A stretch of 64,000 bases of DNA from Siphonodentalium dalli (Eukaryota; Mollusca; Scaphopoda; Gadilida; Siphonodentaliidae): NCBI GenBank assembly GCA_032622095.1, contig CP136068.1, positions 54,832,025-54,896,024 on the forward strand, read 5' to 3'. Shown one piece after another: positions 10,899-24,307 of the stretch. Within the stretch, counting starts at the first letter, position 1. The number at the start of each line of letters is the position of its first letter. A program made the translations under genes and the position numbers. Under the pieces are notes generated by a model. That model was not told the DNA's origin. It did not search any database and saw only the letters and a list, made by a program, of their open reading frames with translations.

Positions 10899-13587
10899 AC
10901 AGGAGCTTGGAATTTGGTCAAAACACCTCTTTTATTGGCAGAACCACCACACGGGACCATAGGTCACGGAAGGAACGAAACACGAATTTGTTGCCACCCA
11001 TTTTGAACTCAACTGTATTCCTACAAAAAATATATTTTCACTAAAAACTTTTGGTACCTCTTACACCTTAGATGCCAATCTACAACATTCCATAGGTATA
11101 TTTTTCCAGTTCTTCGAAAACCTCACTTTATTTCGGTAATGTATTGTAAAGTCACCAACGAAGATAAATCTGCGTATTCTCCATCACCCGTTCTAGAATC
11201 TGAATGACAAATGGCACAAAACCATTTTTCCGGAATAACAAAGTCGGAACGAAATAAAATCGAAACCTAAATTTAAAGCCCGCGAAATTCAAAAATATTT
11301 GAAAGTGCGTGCGGTTTTCGAACTTAGGCGCCAGAAAACTTAAATCAGTTTATGTTTGCATCATACTATGCGCGTTTTTGATGATCTTATCCTGATGTTT
11401 TGTGTATTTTCTTGAAAAATTTTGTATTTGTCTGTCTGCTGTTATCATCTGATGAAAATGACGACTGTCCAAGAAGATATTCTTCATTTGACTGAATGGG
11501 AATTTGTACAAATATTTCATATATAATTTATTTCTATTTATGGCACGACCACGTGGTATTGTTTTTTTCTTCTTGTTTTATGTTCGTTATGTACCGGTAG
11601 GCCTATATGTACTACTTGACTTTGAAATGCTACTGGTTGCAATTATTGGTCATAAGGGGACCAAAACTCTCTCTCTCTCTCCACCCCCTCTCTCTCTCTC
11701 TCTCTCTGAATAACTAGTTTATAAATTTGTGTTAGTGATAAACTCGCTAACATAAATTTTATGTAATAAGCAACTATAAGTATTGTTAACTGCACAGGTA
11801 CCAGGATCTATAAATAGTATACGTCACTCGTGACTCGTGTGTCGTAACGAATCAGCACCAAAACTCTTAAAAGAATGGCTTTATGCATATGATTATATAG
11901 CCTGTGCTCATGAATTGGAAATTCAATTTTTAAATTCAAGACAGCTAGCCACCATCGGCATTGATTTTCTCAAAATCAAAAATACCAAAAAAATATTAAA
12001 AACATTACTTAATGTAACTTTCGCTGATGGGGTCATTGTCACAAGGCTCCGCGATCCGATCACATTTGTAGCCAGGTTTTTTAATCGATCACAAATGTAG
12101 CCAGCTTTTCTATGGCGATCACATTCGTAGCCAGCTTTTCATATTCAGGCGAGCCCCAATGAATAGTGCTGGGCGATATGACGATATATCGGGTATAGCC
12201 GGTTTTAATTTTGATATTGTCAATAATATCGTCTGAAATAAAAATATCGTAATACCGTCCCAAGTTATAATATTCTCCATGTAGGTTGAAACCCATCATA
12301 TGCAACAAACAGGGAAGTTAGAGCAAGTATAAATGTATAATAGTCCCAAACTTCCCGGAAATGCGCAGTCGAAAAAGTGAAAAAAAAACATCGGAGCACG
12401 TGCTTGTCAAGTTGGATATGCTTCGTCGGAAACATCAAAGCGCTAGCATTAGTTGGTGACGTTGTGAGATGATTGGTATGTCGCGCGCATGCGACTGGCA
12501 CAATGACCTCCTTTCAAGTTGGTGCAGCTTGCTCTATCAACCGTAACCGGTTGCTTGGAGGCGGATAACGATGTCAGATTTTTATTGACCAAACTAGCTG
12601 ATCGTGTCAATGTGTGCAAATTGCGAGTAAAATTATTTTGTGGACATGTGCCGTACGGATCATGGCATCACTATCACTTCAACGAACGTCAAATTCACAA
12701 ACTAATTGAACATGTCTATATTTATTTTCCTCGGCTAAAAAAATGCTAACGCAAATTCATTTCGCGTCGGCTTTTGCCTCGGCACTGCCCATTGTCGATG
12801 CTAATTCCCAGGGCTGCCGTATACTATGTGCATTGAAGTCTCACGGTGCTACCAACTACCAATTACCACTAATAAATAGTCTCACAAATGACCAATTCCT
12901 CATGAATAAATAAAATGGAAATTTGAAACCGAATGTGGTCCTTAATGTGTGGTGTTGAGCGCTATGGTCGAAGGGATATAACTCTAAAAAATTATGCGAA
13001 AATGCACGTGGGCCTTGTTATATGATTATATCCCTTTATTTCAAAGTTATTGTTTTCTGTCGGCAAACTGTCAGCGGCCATGTTTTTATGCAAATGAGCC
13101 CAAAATGATTCGTTCCCATCTAAACGCCAATGTTATCATCCATCAAAAAGTTCATGATGATCTCGGTACGGTCATGTAATAAACATGTAATCAGCAGCTA
13201 TGTTCGAAATTATAAACGGTACTTTCATGCTATCCGTCTCCGGATCATAGTTTTAAAGTTTCCGCATATTTTGGTACCAGTTCCGCTACTCAGATTCTAG
13301 AACGGGTGATGGAGAATACGCAGATTTGTCTTCGTTGGTGAATTTACAATACATTACCGAAATAAAGTGAGGTTTTCGAAGAACTGGAAAAATATACCTA
13401 TGGAATGTTGTAGATTGGCATCTAAGGTGTAAGAGGTACCAAAAGTTTTTAGTGAAAATATATTTTTTGTAGGAATACAGTTGAGTTCAAAATGGGTGGC
13501 AACAAATTCGTTCCTTCGGTGACCTATGGTCCCGGGTGGTGGTTCTGCCAATAAAAGAGGTGTTTTGACCAAATTCCAAGCTCCTGT
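10899..13587. mobile_element. Mutator-like (MULE-type) non-autonomous DNA transposon
   Basis: The element is 2689 bp with terminal inverted repeats of about 300 bp (10899-11202 and 13288-13587), starting ACAGGAGCTTGG and ending CCAAGCTCCTGT. It is flanked by an exact 9-bp direct repeat. Long TIRs with 8-9 bp target duplications are the signature of the Mutator superfamily. The arms differ by few changes, including a six-base indel near 10981. The interior has no recognisable transposase. It contains a CT-rich microsatellite (11670-11709), three copies of a 'gatcaca..tgtagccagcttt' motif (12057-12143), a GATA/TATC-rich stretch (12172-12258) and a lone family-3-like unit (13075-13170). Confidence 0.88.
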
Positions 13588-13596
13588 GATCTAAGC
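13588..13596. repeat. 9-bp target site duplication, right copy
   Basis: GATCTAAGC directly follows the right TIR and is identical to 10890-10898. Confidence 0.9.
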
Positions 13597-14213
13597 GAGC
13601 CATGCATTAACGGGTCAAGTTCCTTTACACCGTTTATACGTGAGTCCAGGCACGTAACTTGAGACAAATGTCAAAATTCTATTCATTGGTCACATTTGCT
13701 TGTTAATTATTTCCCTTTTAGTTCTCACCAACTGCAGTAATGTATTGTTGTATACTTATTTTGGCGATATTCATATAGGCGAACCATGAATTATCATTGA
13801 AAATTGGGCTCCAGTATATATAACATGCATGCATATAGCTTTTTGAGGATTCAACAATGTAGACCTTGAGCTACCATATGGCCCCCCCTGTGCGGATTTT
13901 TGCCGACTATGTTTTTCCGACAGACAGATGTATTTCACACATTTTTTCTGCTTGTTTGCCACTCGGGCGTGGGGGCTTTTTCATTTTATAGCGATTTTCA
14001 TAAAACTACTGTGATTTTTTGCGATAAAATCCTTATTGGCGGTAGGGGAAATATTTATCTCAAAATTAATATTAAAACTGTATGTATCTTCTCAAACTCA
14101 GTTTTATTCGAACTGCATATAATAAGTGTCTGCGTAGATAGTGTTACATGGGCACCTGACTCGATAAGTGACACCGATGATATGATTTTTCATTTATTTT
14201 GAAGATATATCTG

Positions 14214-17166
14214 AATGAAAGTGTCAATGACACTGTAGCTCAACTTGGAAAGGGAATAATTTAATGTATTACAGTCAATGGAGCGATTAGGAATGTGGAA
14301 AGTTGAATGTCTAATACTAGTTTATAGAAATGAAGAGAAAAGTAAAATCCAAGATGGCTGCTGACGGCCATGTCTTCGGCCGAATGACCCCAAAATGATT
14401 ATATGCCATCCACATGTCATCGTTAACATCCATGACAAATTTTATGACGATCAGACTAAAGGTACGACCTGTAGCCCATGCTAATGGATTGAATTTAGTC
14501 ATACAAAGAGTAAAATCCAAGATGGCTGCTGGCGGCCATGTTTTTTGGACAAATGACCACAAAATGACTCGTTCCCATCTACATGTCATTGTTAACATCC
14601 AGGACAAATTTTATGATGATCAGACTAAAAGTACGACCTGTAGCCCGAGCTAAATGATTTAGTCATACAAAGAGTAAAATCCAAGTTGGCTGCTGGCGGC
14701 CATGTTTTTTGGCCGAATGACCTCAAAATGACTCGTTCCAATCTACATGTCATTGCTAACATCCATGACAAATTTTATGATGATCAGACTAAAGGTACGA
14801 CCTGTAGCCTGTGCTAATGGATTGAATTTCGAAATCAAAGATGGCCACTGGCGGCCATGTTTTTTGGACGAATGACCCCAAAATGACTCGTTCCCATCTA
14901 CATGTCATTGTTAACATCCAGGACAAATTTTATGATGATCAGACTAAAAGTACGACCTGTAGCCCGTGCTAAAGGATTTAGTCATACAAAGAGTAAAATC
15001 CAAGATGGCTGCTGGTGGCCATGTTTTTTGTCCGAATGACCTCAATATGACTCGTTCCAATCTACATGTCATTGATAACATCCATGACAAATTTTATGAT
15101 GATCAGACTAAAGGTACGACCTGTAGCCCGTGCTAAAGGATTTAGCCATACAAAGAGTAAAATCCAAGATGGCTGCTGGTGGCCATGTTTTTTGTCCGAA
15201 TGACCTCAATATGACTCGTTCCAATCTACATGTCATTGATAACATCCATGACAAATTTTATGATGATCAGACTAAAGGTACGACCTGTAGCCCGTGCTAA
15301 AGGATTTAGCCATACAAAGAGTAAAATCCAAGATGGCTGCTGCGGTCATGTTTTTTGGCCGAATGACCCCAAAATTAATCGTTCCCATCTACATGTCAAT
15401 ATTAACATCCATGATGAATTTTATGATGATCAGACGAACAGTACGACCTGTAGCCTGTGCTAATGGATTGAATTTTGAAATCAAAGATGGCCACTGGCGG
15501 CCATGTTTTTCATCCAAATGACCCCAAAATGACTCGTTCCCATCTACATTCCAATTTCAACAGCCACGAAAAATTTCATGACGATCAGACTCAAGGTACG
15601 ACCTGTAGTCCGTGCTAAAGGATTTAGTCATACAAAGAGTAAAATCCAAGATGGCTTCTGGTGGCCATGTTTTTTGGCCGAATGACCCCAAAATGACTCG
15701 TTCCCATCTACATGTCATTGTTAACATTCATGACAAATTTTATGATGATCAGACTAAAGGTACGACCTGTAGCCTGTGCTAAAGGATCTAGTCATACAAA
15801 GAGTAAAATCCAAGATGGCTGCTGGCGGCCATGTTTTTTGGCCGAATGACCTCAAAATGACTCGTTCCCATCTACATGTCATTGTTAACATCCATGACAA
15901 ATTTCATGATGATCAGACTAAAGGTACGACTTGTAGCCTGTGCTAATGGATTGAATTTTGAAATCAAAGATGGCCACTGGCGGCCATGTTTTTCATCCGA
16001 ATGACCCCAAAATGACTCGTTCCCATCTACATTACAATTTCAACAGCCATAACAAAATTTATGCTGATCAAACTCAAGGTACGACCTGTAGCCCGTGCTA
16101 AAGGATTTAGTCATACAAAGAGTAAAATCCAAGATGGCTGCTGGCGGCCATGTTTTTCGGCCGAATGACCCCAAAATGACTCGTTCCCATCTACATGTCA
16201 TTGTTAACATTCATGACAAATTTTATGATGATCAGACTAAAGGTACGACCTGTAGCCTGTGCTAAAGAATTTAGTCATACAAAGAGTAAAATCCAAGATG
16301 GCTGCTGGCGGCCATGTTTTTTGGCCGAATGACCCCAAAATGACTAGTTCCCATCTACATGTCAATATTAACATCCATGACAAATTTCATGATGATCAGA
16401 CGAACAGTACGACCTGTGGCCTGTGCTAATGGATTAAATTTTGAAATCAAAGATGGCTGCTGGTGGCCATGTTTTTTGTCCGAATGACCCCAAAATGACT
16501 CGTTCCCATCTACATTCTAATTTCAACAGCCATTACAAATTTCATGATGATCAGACTAAAGGTACGACCTGTAGCCCGTGCTAAAGGATTTAGTCATACA
16601 AAGAGTAAAATCCAAGATGGCTGCTGGCGGCCATGTTTTTTGCCCGAATGACCCAAAAAAGACTCGTTCCCATCTACATGTCATTGTTAACATCCATGAC
16701 AAATTTTATGATGATCTGACCAAAGGTACGACCTGTAGCCCGTGTCAAAGGATTTAGTCATGCAAAGAGTAAAATCTAAGATGGCTGCCGGCGGCCATGT
16801 TTTTTGGCCAAATGACCCCAAAATTACTTGTTCCCATCTACATGTCAATATTAACATCCATGACAAATTTCATGACAATAAGACAAACGGTACGGCCTGT
16901 AGCCCGTGCTAATGGATTGAATTTTGAAATCCAAGATGGCCACTGGCGGCCATGTTTTTTTTCCGAATGACCCCAAAATGACTCGTTCCCATCTACATGT
17001 CAATGTCAACATCCATGACAAATTTCATAATAATCGGACCAAAGGTACGAACTGTAGCCCGTGCTAAAGGAAATTGTTGACGCATCACGCACACACACAC
17101 GCACACACGGACGACGGATACCAAGCCATGGCAATAGCTCAAACTTTACAAAGTAAAGTTGAGCTA
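14214..17166. mobile_element. Hairpin-ended tandem-repeat element, family 3, copy A
   Basis: The 5' end has the hairpin AGTGTCA-A-TGACACT (14220-14234) followed by TAGCTCAACTT (14236-14246). The body holds about 17 units of about 163 bp, each with 'ccaagatggctgctggcgg', 'gaatgaccccaaaatgac', 'tcgttcccatctacatgtca' and 'gatgatcagac'. Two unit types, beginning 'aggatttagtcat' or 'attgaattttgaaatc', recur in a rough pattern. A CACA/GGAC tract (17085-17117) precedes the 3' hairpin TAGCTCAAACTTTAC-AAA-GTAAAGTTGAGCTA (one bulge) at 17135-17166. The short open frames here are repeat translations. Confidence 0.85.
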
Positions 17167-18599
17167 AAAAGTACTGTATGTGAACTTACGCATGCATAAC
17201 GTAATTAAACTATGAATAATACCGACGCTTTCATTATTTTCCAAGAGAACATAAACCAGGGCAGTTTTCTATAACATTCCACGAGCACATGGATGCATAT
17301 ATGTTGTCAATATTCACATGTTTCGAGGCCATTGAATCCAAGATGGCCGCCAAAATTGAATATCTGACCTGATAAATTTTAATTCACAATCACTCGGGCA
17401 GTTTATGAGGTATTAAGTTGTGTGATATGTCATTTTATTGATAATTGAGTAGTCCTTATTTATAGGTATGAATAAATTTCATATATTCAAAATGGCCGCA
17501 AAATGGCCACCGGAAGTAGAAAATATGACTATTTATCACTCATATCTTCTAGATCAGTTTCTGCTGTTTGGAACTGGTTGAGGATTGTGATCTCATTTTT
17601 TAATTTTGATGTTAACTGATCATTGAGGTAATAAAAAAGCAATTATTGGGGTCCTAGCCCCCTCCGATCTCTCAAAAGATTGATTTTACAGAACGCGGTA
17701 TAAAATTTCACTAAAAAATCACAATTGGGTTTCTGGTCAAATTTCAAAAAAGAATGAGCACAACTGTGGAATATAAGTGAGTAATACCATTACCCATGTA
17801 TATTCCAATTCATAGGAACAAAAGTTGTTACTTTGGATTAAAATGGCCACCAAAATGGCCGCCAAAATATGGAAAATGGTAGATATTGACCCAGTGTGCC
17901 CTGGAATCGCTTACAATTTGTGGTTGATGAATGCAATTGGCTATTCTGCCTTCTATACATTGAATACTAACATTGTTACTAACTATTGTAACAAAGACAT
18001 TACCAGAAATATTGGATTTCACTCTCACAAACGTGACTTAAATATCGGCAAAAAATCTCTTCTGAGGTTTGAACCTTTTTTTGCAAGTAAACTGTAACTA
18101 TCTTTGGTATGAAAGGTGTTTATTGTTTTGATCTATCTTAAATGTGTGACATTAAGGTGTTTAATTACTCAAGATGGCTTCCAAAATGGCAACTAAATTG
18201 GGTAAAAAGTTGATTTTCATATATCCGGAACATAATTATCTGCTGTTCTGAAAAGATAGCAAAGTGTGACTAACTTTGTTATTATACACGTTAGTTAATC
18301 GACTGACAACTACATTTTATATTCTGGGTGTCACTGTACATTATGAGGCACGATCATTTAATTTAAAAATTTGCAGTGTACAATTGTGCCGAAAACGTCT
18401 TTTGGGATTCTGGCCATGTTTTTGAAAATAAATGGGCAGAACTTTGAAATGGAACTGAGAGGGACCATACTATGTGGCTACTCTTGCCCATTAGCATAAA
18501 CATTTATCAACTATTGTCAGGAAAATCGTTTTAACATTTCCTCCATTATGCATAAACGCCACCAAGGAGGACTCTCTGTTGTGATCTCTATATCAATTA

Positions 18600-20500
18600 A
18601 TATATCATTGAGTTATTGTGAAAAGCGATAGCCACCCAATGTACACATGTACAACCAACCAGGGCCATACATTCACTCCAAATACAAATAAACAACACAC
18701 ATATGGCAATATAGTCGTTCGCTTTATAAACATAGACCTCACCCCTCACCACAGCCATACTTATGTATATCCCTGCACACCACACATGACCATACATCTG
18801 TCAATAACAATACATGCACACCAGGTATACTCCTACACCTGACCCATGACCATATCGTCACTATATGTATACATATTCACCACATTCATGATCACACAGT
18901 CAATCATTGTATACATATTGACCTCACCATTGGCCATACAGTCACTCCATGTGTACCTATTTTCCAAACCCATGGCCAAATAGCCACTAAAGATATACAT
19001 ATACACCCCACCCATGACCATAGAGGCACTCCATGTATACATATGCACCTCACCAATGGTCATATAACCACACTTGTGTATACCCATACACCCCACACAG
19101 GCATGGGTCAACATACATGTACACCAGGTAAACTCTTACACCTGACCCATCACCATGACCATATAGCCACTCCCTGTATTCAACATATTCATGATCATAC
19201 AGTCACTACATGTACACATATTCACCTCACCATCGCTCATACGGTCAATCCCTGTATATCTACTCACCACGCCAATTGCGAAATAGCCACTCAAGATAAA
19301 CATATACACCCCACGCATGACTATAGAGTCACTCCAGGTATACATGTGCACCTTACCAATGGTCATATATTCACACCTGCTATACATATACCCCTCGCCC
19401 ATGACCATACAACCATTTGTCTATACCCGAACACATAACATATGACAATGATTCACCATACATGCACACCAGGTATATTCCTACACCTGACCCATTTCAC
19501 TCCATGTATACATATTCCCCACATTGGTGATCACACGGTCACTCCTTGTACACCTATTCATTTAATTAATTGCCACATAGTCACTCCCTGTATACATATT
19601 CACCATACCCATGGCCATATAGCCACTCGATATATACATATGCAACACATACATGACCATAGAGTCACTCCAGGTGTACATATACACATCACCAATGACA
19701 ATCAAGTCCTTCCAGATGTACCAATACTTCTCACAGATGATCAATTATACATTCCAGACTTGTATATACACCCCACACACATGCCAATTCAGTCACTCGC
19801 TGTGTACTCATACACGACATCCATGATCATACAGTTACTCCCTGTAAACCTATACATCCACCAATGACAATATACACCCACGACATATATAAATATACAT
19901 CCCACCCATTACCACCAGGGCACTCCCTATATACCCACACGCTCGCCAACGACCACCCAGCTATACTCAGGCATTTATATTCATGACCGTACTGTCAGTC
20001 CATGTACACCTATACACATTACACATAGTCATCCAACCACTCCTTATTTATCCATATACCCCACCCATGATCACACAGACAACACATGTATACATGTTCA
20101 CCCACGTGTGACAATACAGCCACCAAATATACACATATACATCCCACCCATGATCATAGTCACTCCATATATACATAAACAACACATAGATGACCATGTA
20201 GCTACTCCTGTTATATCCGCACACACTACCATTGTCCGTACAGCCACATAGTGTTACCCGTACGTACACACACAACGATACAACAATACAGTCACTCCAT
20301 GTAAACATATTCAGCTCACATATTACCATACAGCCACTACTTGTATACGTATACATCTCACAATTGACATCCCACTCACGATCATATAGACATTCCTTGT
20401 ATATCTATTCACATCATTCATGACCATAAAATAATTCCATGTATACCTATTCACCTCACCTATGACCATTCAGTAACTCACGGGCTACCACATTGACACC
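18600..20500. repeat. Degenerate satellite of about 42 bp in the foldback core
   Basis: Around 45 diverged units carry variants of 'catgaccatacagtcactcc' and 'atgtatacatattcacc'. Spacing of the 'cactcc' landmark is about 41-43 bp (for example 18941, 18982, 19024). Because 42 is divisible by three, both strands show repeat-derived frames (19043-19438 and 19442-19867 plus; 18833-19114 and 19136-19408 minus) rich in His, Thr, Tyr and Met. None resembles a known protein. Confidence 0.85.
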
Positions 20501-21766
20501 CCTATTGTATCAAGGTGATAAATATTTATCCTAATGAGGTAAAATAGCCAGAATAGCCACCACAGATTATGGTTCATCTTAGTTCCGTTTCAAAGTTTCA
20601 AAGTGGCCAGAATCCCAAAATAGGTTTTCGGCAAAATTCCATAAGCAACTTTAAAATGACAGCCAACAATATTTAGTTGTCAGTTGATTACCTAACATGC
20701 ATAATAACCAAGTAAGTTACAATTTGCTAACTTTTCAGAACAGCAGACAATAATGTTCCGGATATATGTGAACAATGAATTTTTACCCAAGTTGGTTGCC
20801 ATTTTGGAAGCCATCTTGAGTAATTTTCTCTATAATGACCTTAGTGTGACACATTTACCTTAGACCAAAACGATAAACACCGTTCATATCAAAGTTAGTT
20901 ACAGTTTACTTTTAATAAAAACATATTTATGTCAAGTTTGTGAGAGTAAAATCCAATATTTCAGGTAAAAATTATCCAAGGTGAATCAGACATGTTAGTT
21001 TTCAATGGATATAAGGCAGAATAGCCAATTTCATCCATCAACCACAGATTGTATGCGCTTGCAGTGAACGCTGGGGCAATATTTACAATTTTCCATATTT
21101 TGGTGGCCATTTTGATCCAAAGTAACAATTTTGGTTCCAATGACTTGGAATATTCACGGGTAATGGTATGTCTCACTTATATAACACAGTTCTGCTCATT
21201 CCTTGTTGAAATGTGATTAGAATCCCAATTGTGATTTTTTTTGTGAAAATTTTATACAGCTTCCTGTAAAGTCAAATTTTTGAGGGATCAGAGGGGGCTA
21301 GGACCGAAAGAATTTCTTATTTCATTGCCCCAATGATCAGTTAATATAAACAATTCACAATAAAGTCACAATTCTCAACCAGTTCCAAACAGCAGAAACT
21401 GATATAGAAGTTATTAGTGAAAAAGCGTCACATTTTCCACTTCCGGTGGCCATTTTGGTGGCCATTTTAAATATATGAAATTTATTCCTACAAATGAAAA
21501 AGGAGTACTCAATTATCAATAGAATGGCATATCGCACGACGTAATACCTCATAAACTTCCTGAGTTATTGCGAATTGAAATTTACCTGGTTATATATTCG
21601 ACGTTGGCGGCCATCTTGGATTCAAAGACCGATAACTCTATAAAGCCCCCACCGCCAGATGGCAAACAACCGGCAAATTGAAGGACTGATATAGTTCTAC
21701 AAAGATATCATAACCACCAAAAATCCGCACAGGGGGGAGGGGGGTCTACATGCAGCTCAAGCTCTA

Positions 21767-23549
21767 ATGGCGTTTCCACAAATATGTGTTTTAATGTGGG
21801 AGGGCGCGATTTTATATGAATACCGGTATATAACAAGCCGCTTCATTTTTAAAGGTATGGTTGGGTGATTTAGTGAAGTGTGGAATTTTAGAAATGAAAA
21901 TGCCAAAACTGGGAATATCCAACAAAACGATTCTGAATAAGTGGTGCTAAAATTAAGGTGAAATTTGTTTGAAACTAGTTTTATATACATGTATATAGCT
22001 ACATACAAATTTGTGTTAAACCATTCGGAAATATATTGTATTTTATATCAGACAGAAATTTTAACATATTCCGTTTCCACACAGTATATATTAGATGGTG
22101 CTTTCACGGAGGATTCGACATTTCAATAAGCATCTTTAATCCTTACTATACTAAATGGATTCCTCCAACTCAGTTATAAAAGTATACATATATTAAAATA
22201 AGTTTTCACGTATTTGGGCTTTTCTGTTACCAACGTGAAATGTTTCAGTTATAAAATTGTGTATCTCAATGATGTGCAATTTTATAATGTTCCTTTCACT
22301 CTAAAAAGTTATAAACACGACATGTCAACAATGCATTCATTCAATTCAGAATTGGAACATTGAAATCATTGTTCATAATATATAGCAGATATTGCACAGT
22401 AGCATAATTGTTCATAATGTTTGAATCCTTAAAATGTGTCATACAATTTCTGCCACATATATATATATTTACACTCAAACATGCATTCGCGTTGTGGAAC
22501 ATGAATGCAGGACGTTGGTTGGTCAAAATTACGTCACATGACGTCGCACGCTGACCCCAACTTGCATCCATTTTAGTGTAGACGCAACTTGCTCCGAGCC
22601 ATGATAATAACGTTGGAAATGGACGTTTAAAACGCTTTTAATCTGCCAGTTGTCTCGATTGAGTGTTAATATAAGTAATGAATGCGAAAGCGTTCCACAC
22701 ATGAAAATGTCAGACCAACTTGCATCCATACTCTATGGAACGCAACAAAATCAACATCCATTTCTTAAATAAGAAGGTATATATGCACAAAGTGAGCACG
22801 CATATTGAATTTCCGTGAATATGGTACATTTATACTGGTGAAAAATAAAAATGAACCTGCAATCTATTTCTCTGATCAATAGCCAAACACATTGCTAGAC
22901 GGGGACTATACATGTACATAATGGAGAGTATATAACAGAGATGTGGTGGCAGGGGGTTTGGTGTGTGACTCATTCCCAATTTTGACAAAAAATTTAACGG
23001 TTGGGAATTTAATGCTTGACACAACTTAAATTTGGGGATCTTACCAAATATAGATTGATATTGTTCTGCATGTTACTTTTATTTTCCATAGCGGATTTAA
23101 TAATGTGAAATGTGTTGTTTTTAGACCAAAAGTGTGATATTTTCCTTCTCTCTGTACATATTTTGGACTGAAATGCCCATCAGTTGGAGAATTTCCAAAT
23201 TTAACAGTGTTAGTTTGGAAATTGAAGAAGCTTGATATATCAGTTAACAATTTTAAATTTTATAATATTAATGAGGTAGAAATATAATTATCCGGACCAA
23301 GCTGGATACATCCCCTATAACGGAGGCACGTCCCTGTATATACCATGCTAACAGACTGAATTGCAATGGTGCAGACATGTCCCTGTGCACACCAAGTGCC
23401 AATAAGAATACCTATTGGGCGTATTGGAGGCCTTGTGAGTTTCAAATTTGACAAAGTGTAGGAAAAATATTCAATTCTCACATTTTTAATCTAAAAAGAT
23501 GAATATTGATTTTATAATTCAATAACCGTGCAATGTCGCGATTACATCT
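21767..23549. other. Intron, no gene recognised
   Basis: AT-rich sequence within the large intron between the 25501-25585 and 10674-10777 exons. I saw only small repeated phrases such as 'cccaacttgcatcca' and 'accaacttgcatcca' (22557, 22717). There is no recognisable coding region, RNA gene or transposon boundary. Confidence 0.5.
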
Positions 23550-24307
23550 CAAATAACACACTGTTCAGATTTATGATGTGGATGAGGTCCAGATGTTAGC
23601 CATTGAAGGATGATAAGAAATATCTCATGGTATAGAATCATGAACGTAGTGAAGTCGGACACAGAAATAAATTGCGAATTTTAACAATTTCCTCTACCAT
23701 TGTTCGTGGTGGTACGAAAAATTGTCAATACACTTAATTTACCTGCGAATTTAACTTGATGTTTTGTCGCAAAATTTATGGTACCTGTACAATATACAAT
23801 ATTTTAGCAATGTTTATATGCAGTGCGTAATGATGTCATCTTTATCAGACTTTCCTCCAGGAATTGGGAGAATGGGACCCCTTATAGCTGTCTGTGAATA
23901 TGATCTAGTGCAGTAAATCAGTTAATAATGTATGCCCAAATTCTGAATGTATATAAGTAGATAAATTCAAGGAATCATAATTGGGTTTTAATTATACAAA
24001 CTGAAGGATTAAGTAATGTAAGGTTGTTGACATTTGGCACTGCATAATATTAACATTTACAGTACAATAAATTTTGCGACAAAAACATCCAGTTAAATTG
24101 CGGCCCTGCAGGTAAAATATGTGTACTGACAACTTTTCATACCATCACCAACAACGATAGAGGAAACTGTTCCTAGTTTATTTCTATGTCCGACTTCACT
24201 ACATTCATGAAAACATTTGTATACATGCAATATTGCTGATCAACCATCAGCGGCTAACAATTCAATTTGATCCACATAATCATAAGTCAGAACAGAGTGT
24301 TATTTGA
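23550..24307. mobile_element. Palindromic MITE-like element
   Basis: Imperfect inverted arms of about 270 bp surround a short centre. Left landmarks are 'caaataacacactgttcag' (23550), 'gtagtgaagtcggacacag' (23646), 'tttcctctaccattgtt' and 'gtcgcaaaatttatggtac' (23765). Each has its reverse complement in order in 24045-24307. There is no coding content. I could not fix a target duplication. Confidence 0.75.

Larger units (their letters stand above)
13860..21766. mobile_element. Foldback-type element with arms over 1 kb
   Basis: The sequence from about 17320 to 18520 is an imperfect inverted copy of 20535-21640. Paired landmarks include 'tccaagatggccgcc' (17338) with 'ggcggccatcttgga' (21607), and 'gatggcttccaaaatggc' (18173) with its reverse complement near 20798. 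Outer ends also pair: CCCCCCTGTGCGGATTTTTG near 13883 with its complement near 21716. The left arm was later split by a 2.95 kb family 3 element (14214-17166). The core is a 42-bp satellite (18600-20500). No transposase was seen, and open frames in the arms and core follow the repeats. The outer limits are approximate and I found no target duplication. Confidence 0.7.

Noticed and set aside
12170-12260. GATA/TATC-rich stretch as a regulatory element
   Set aside because: It sits inside a transposon, and such 'cgatatatcg' stretches are common in dispersed repeats of aquatic animals.
19043-19867. Open frames of 131 and 141 residues on the plus strand
   Set aside because: They are translations of a degenerate 42-bp satellite; similar frames occur on the other strand.
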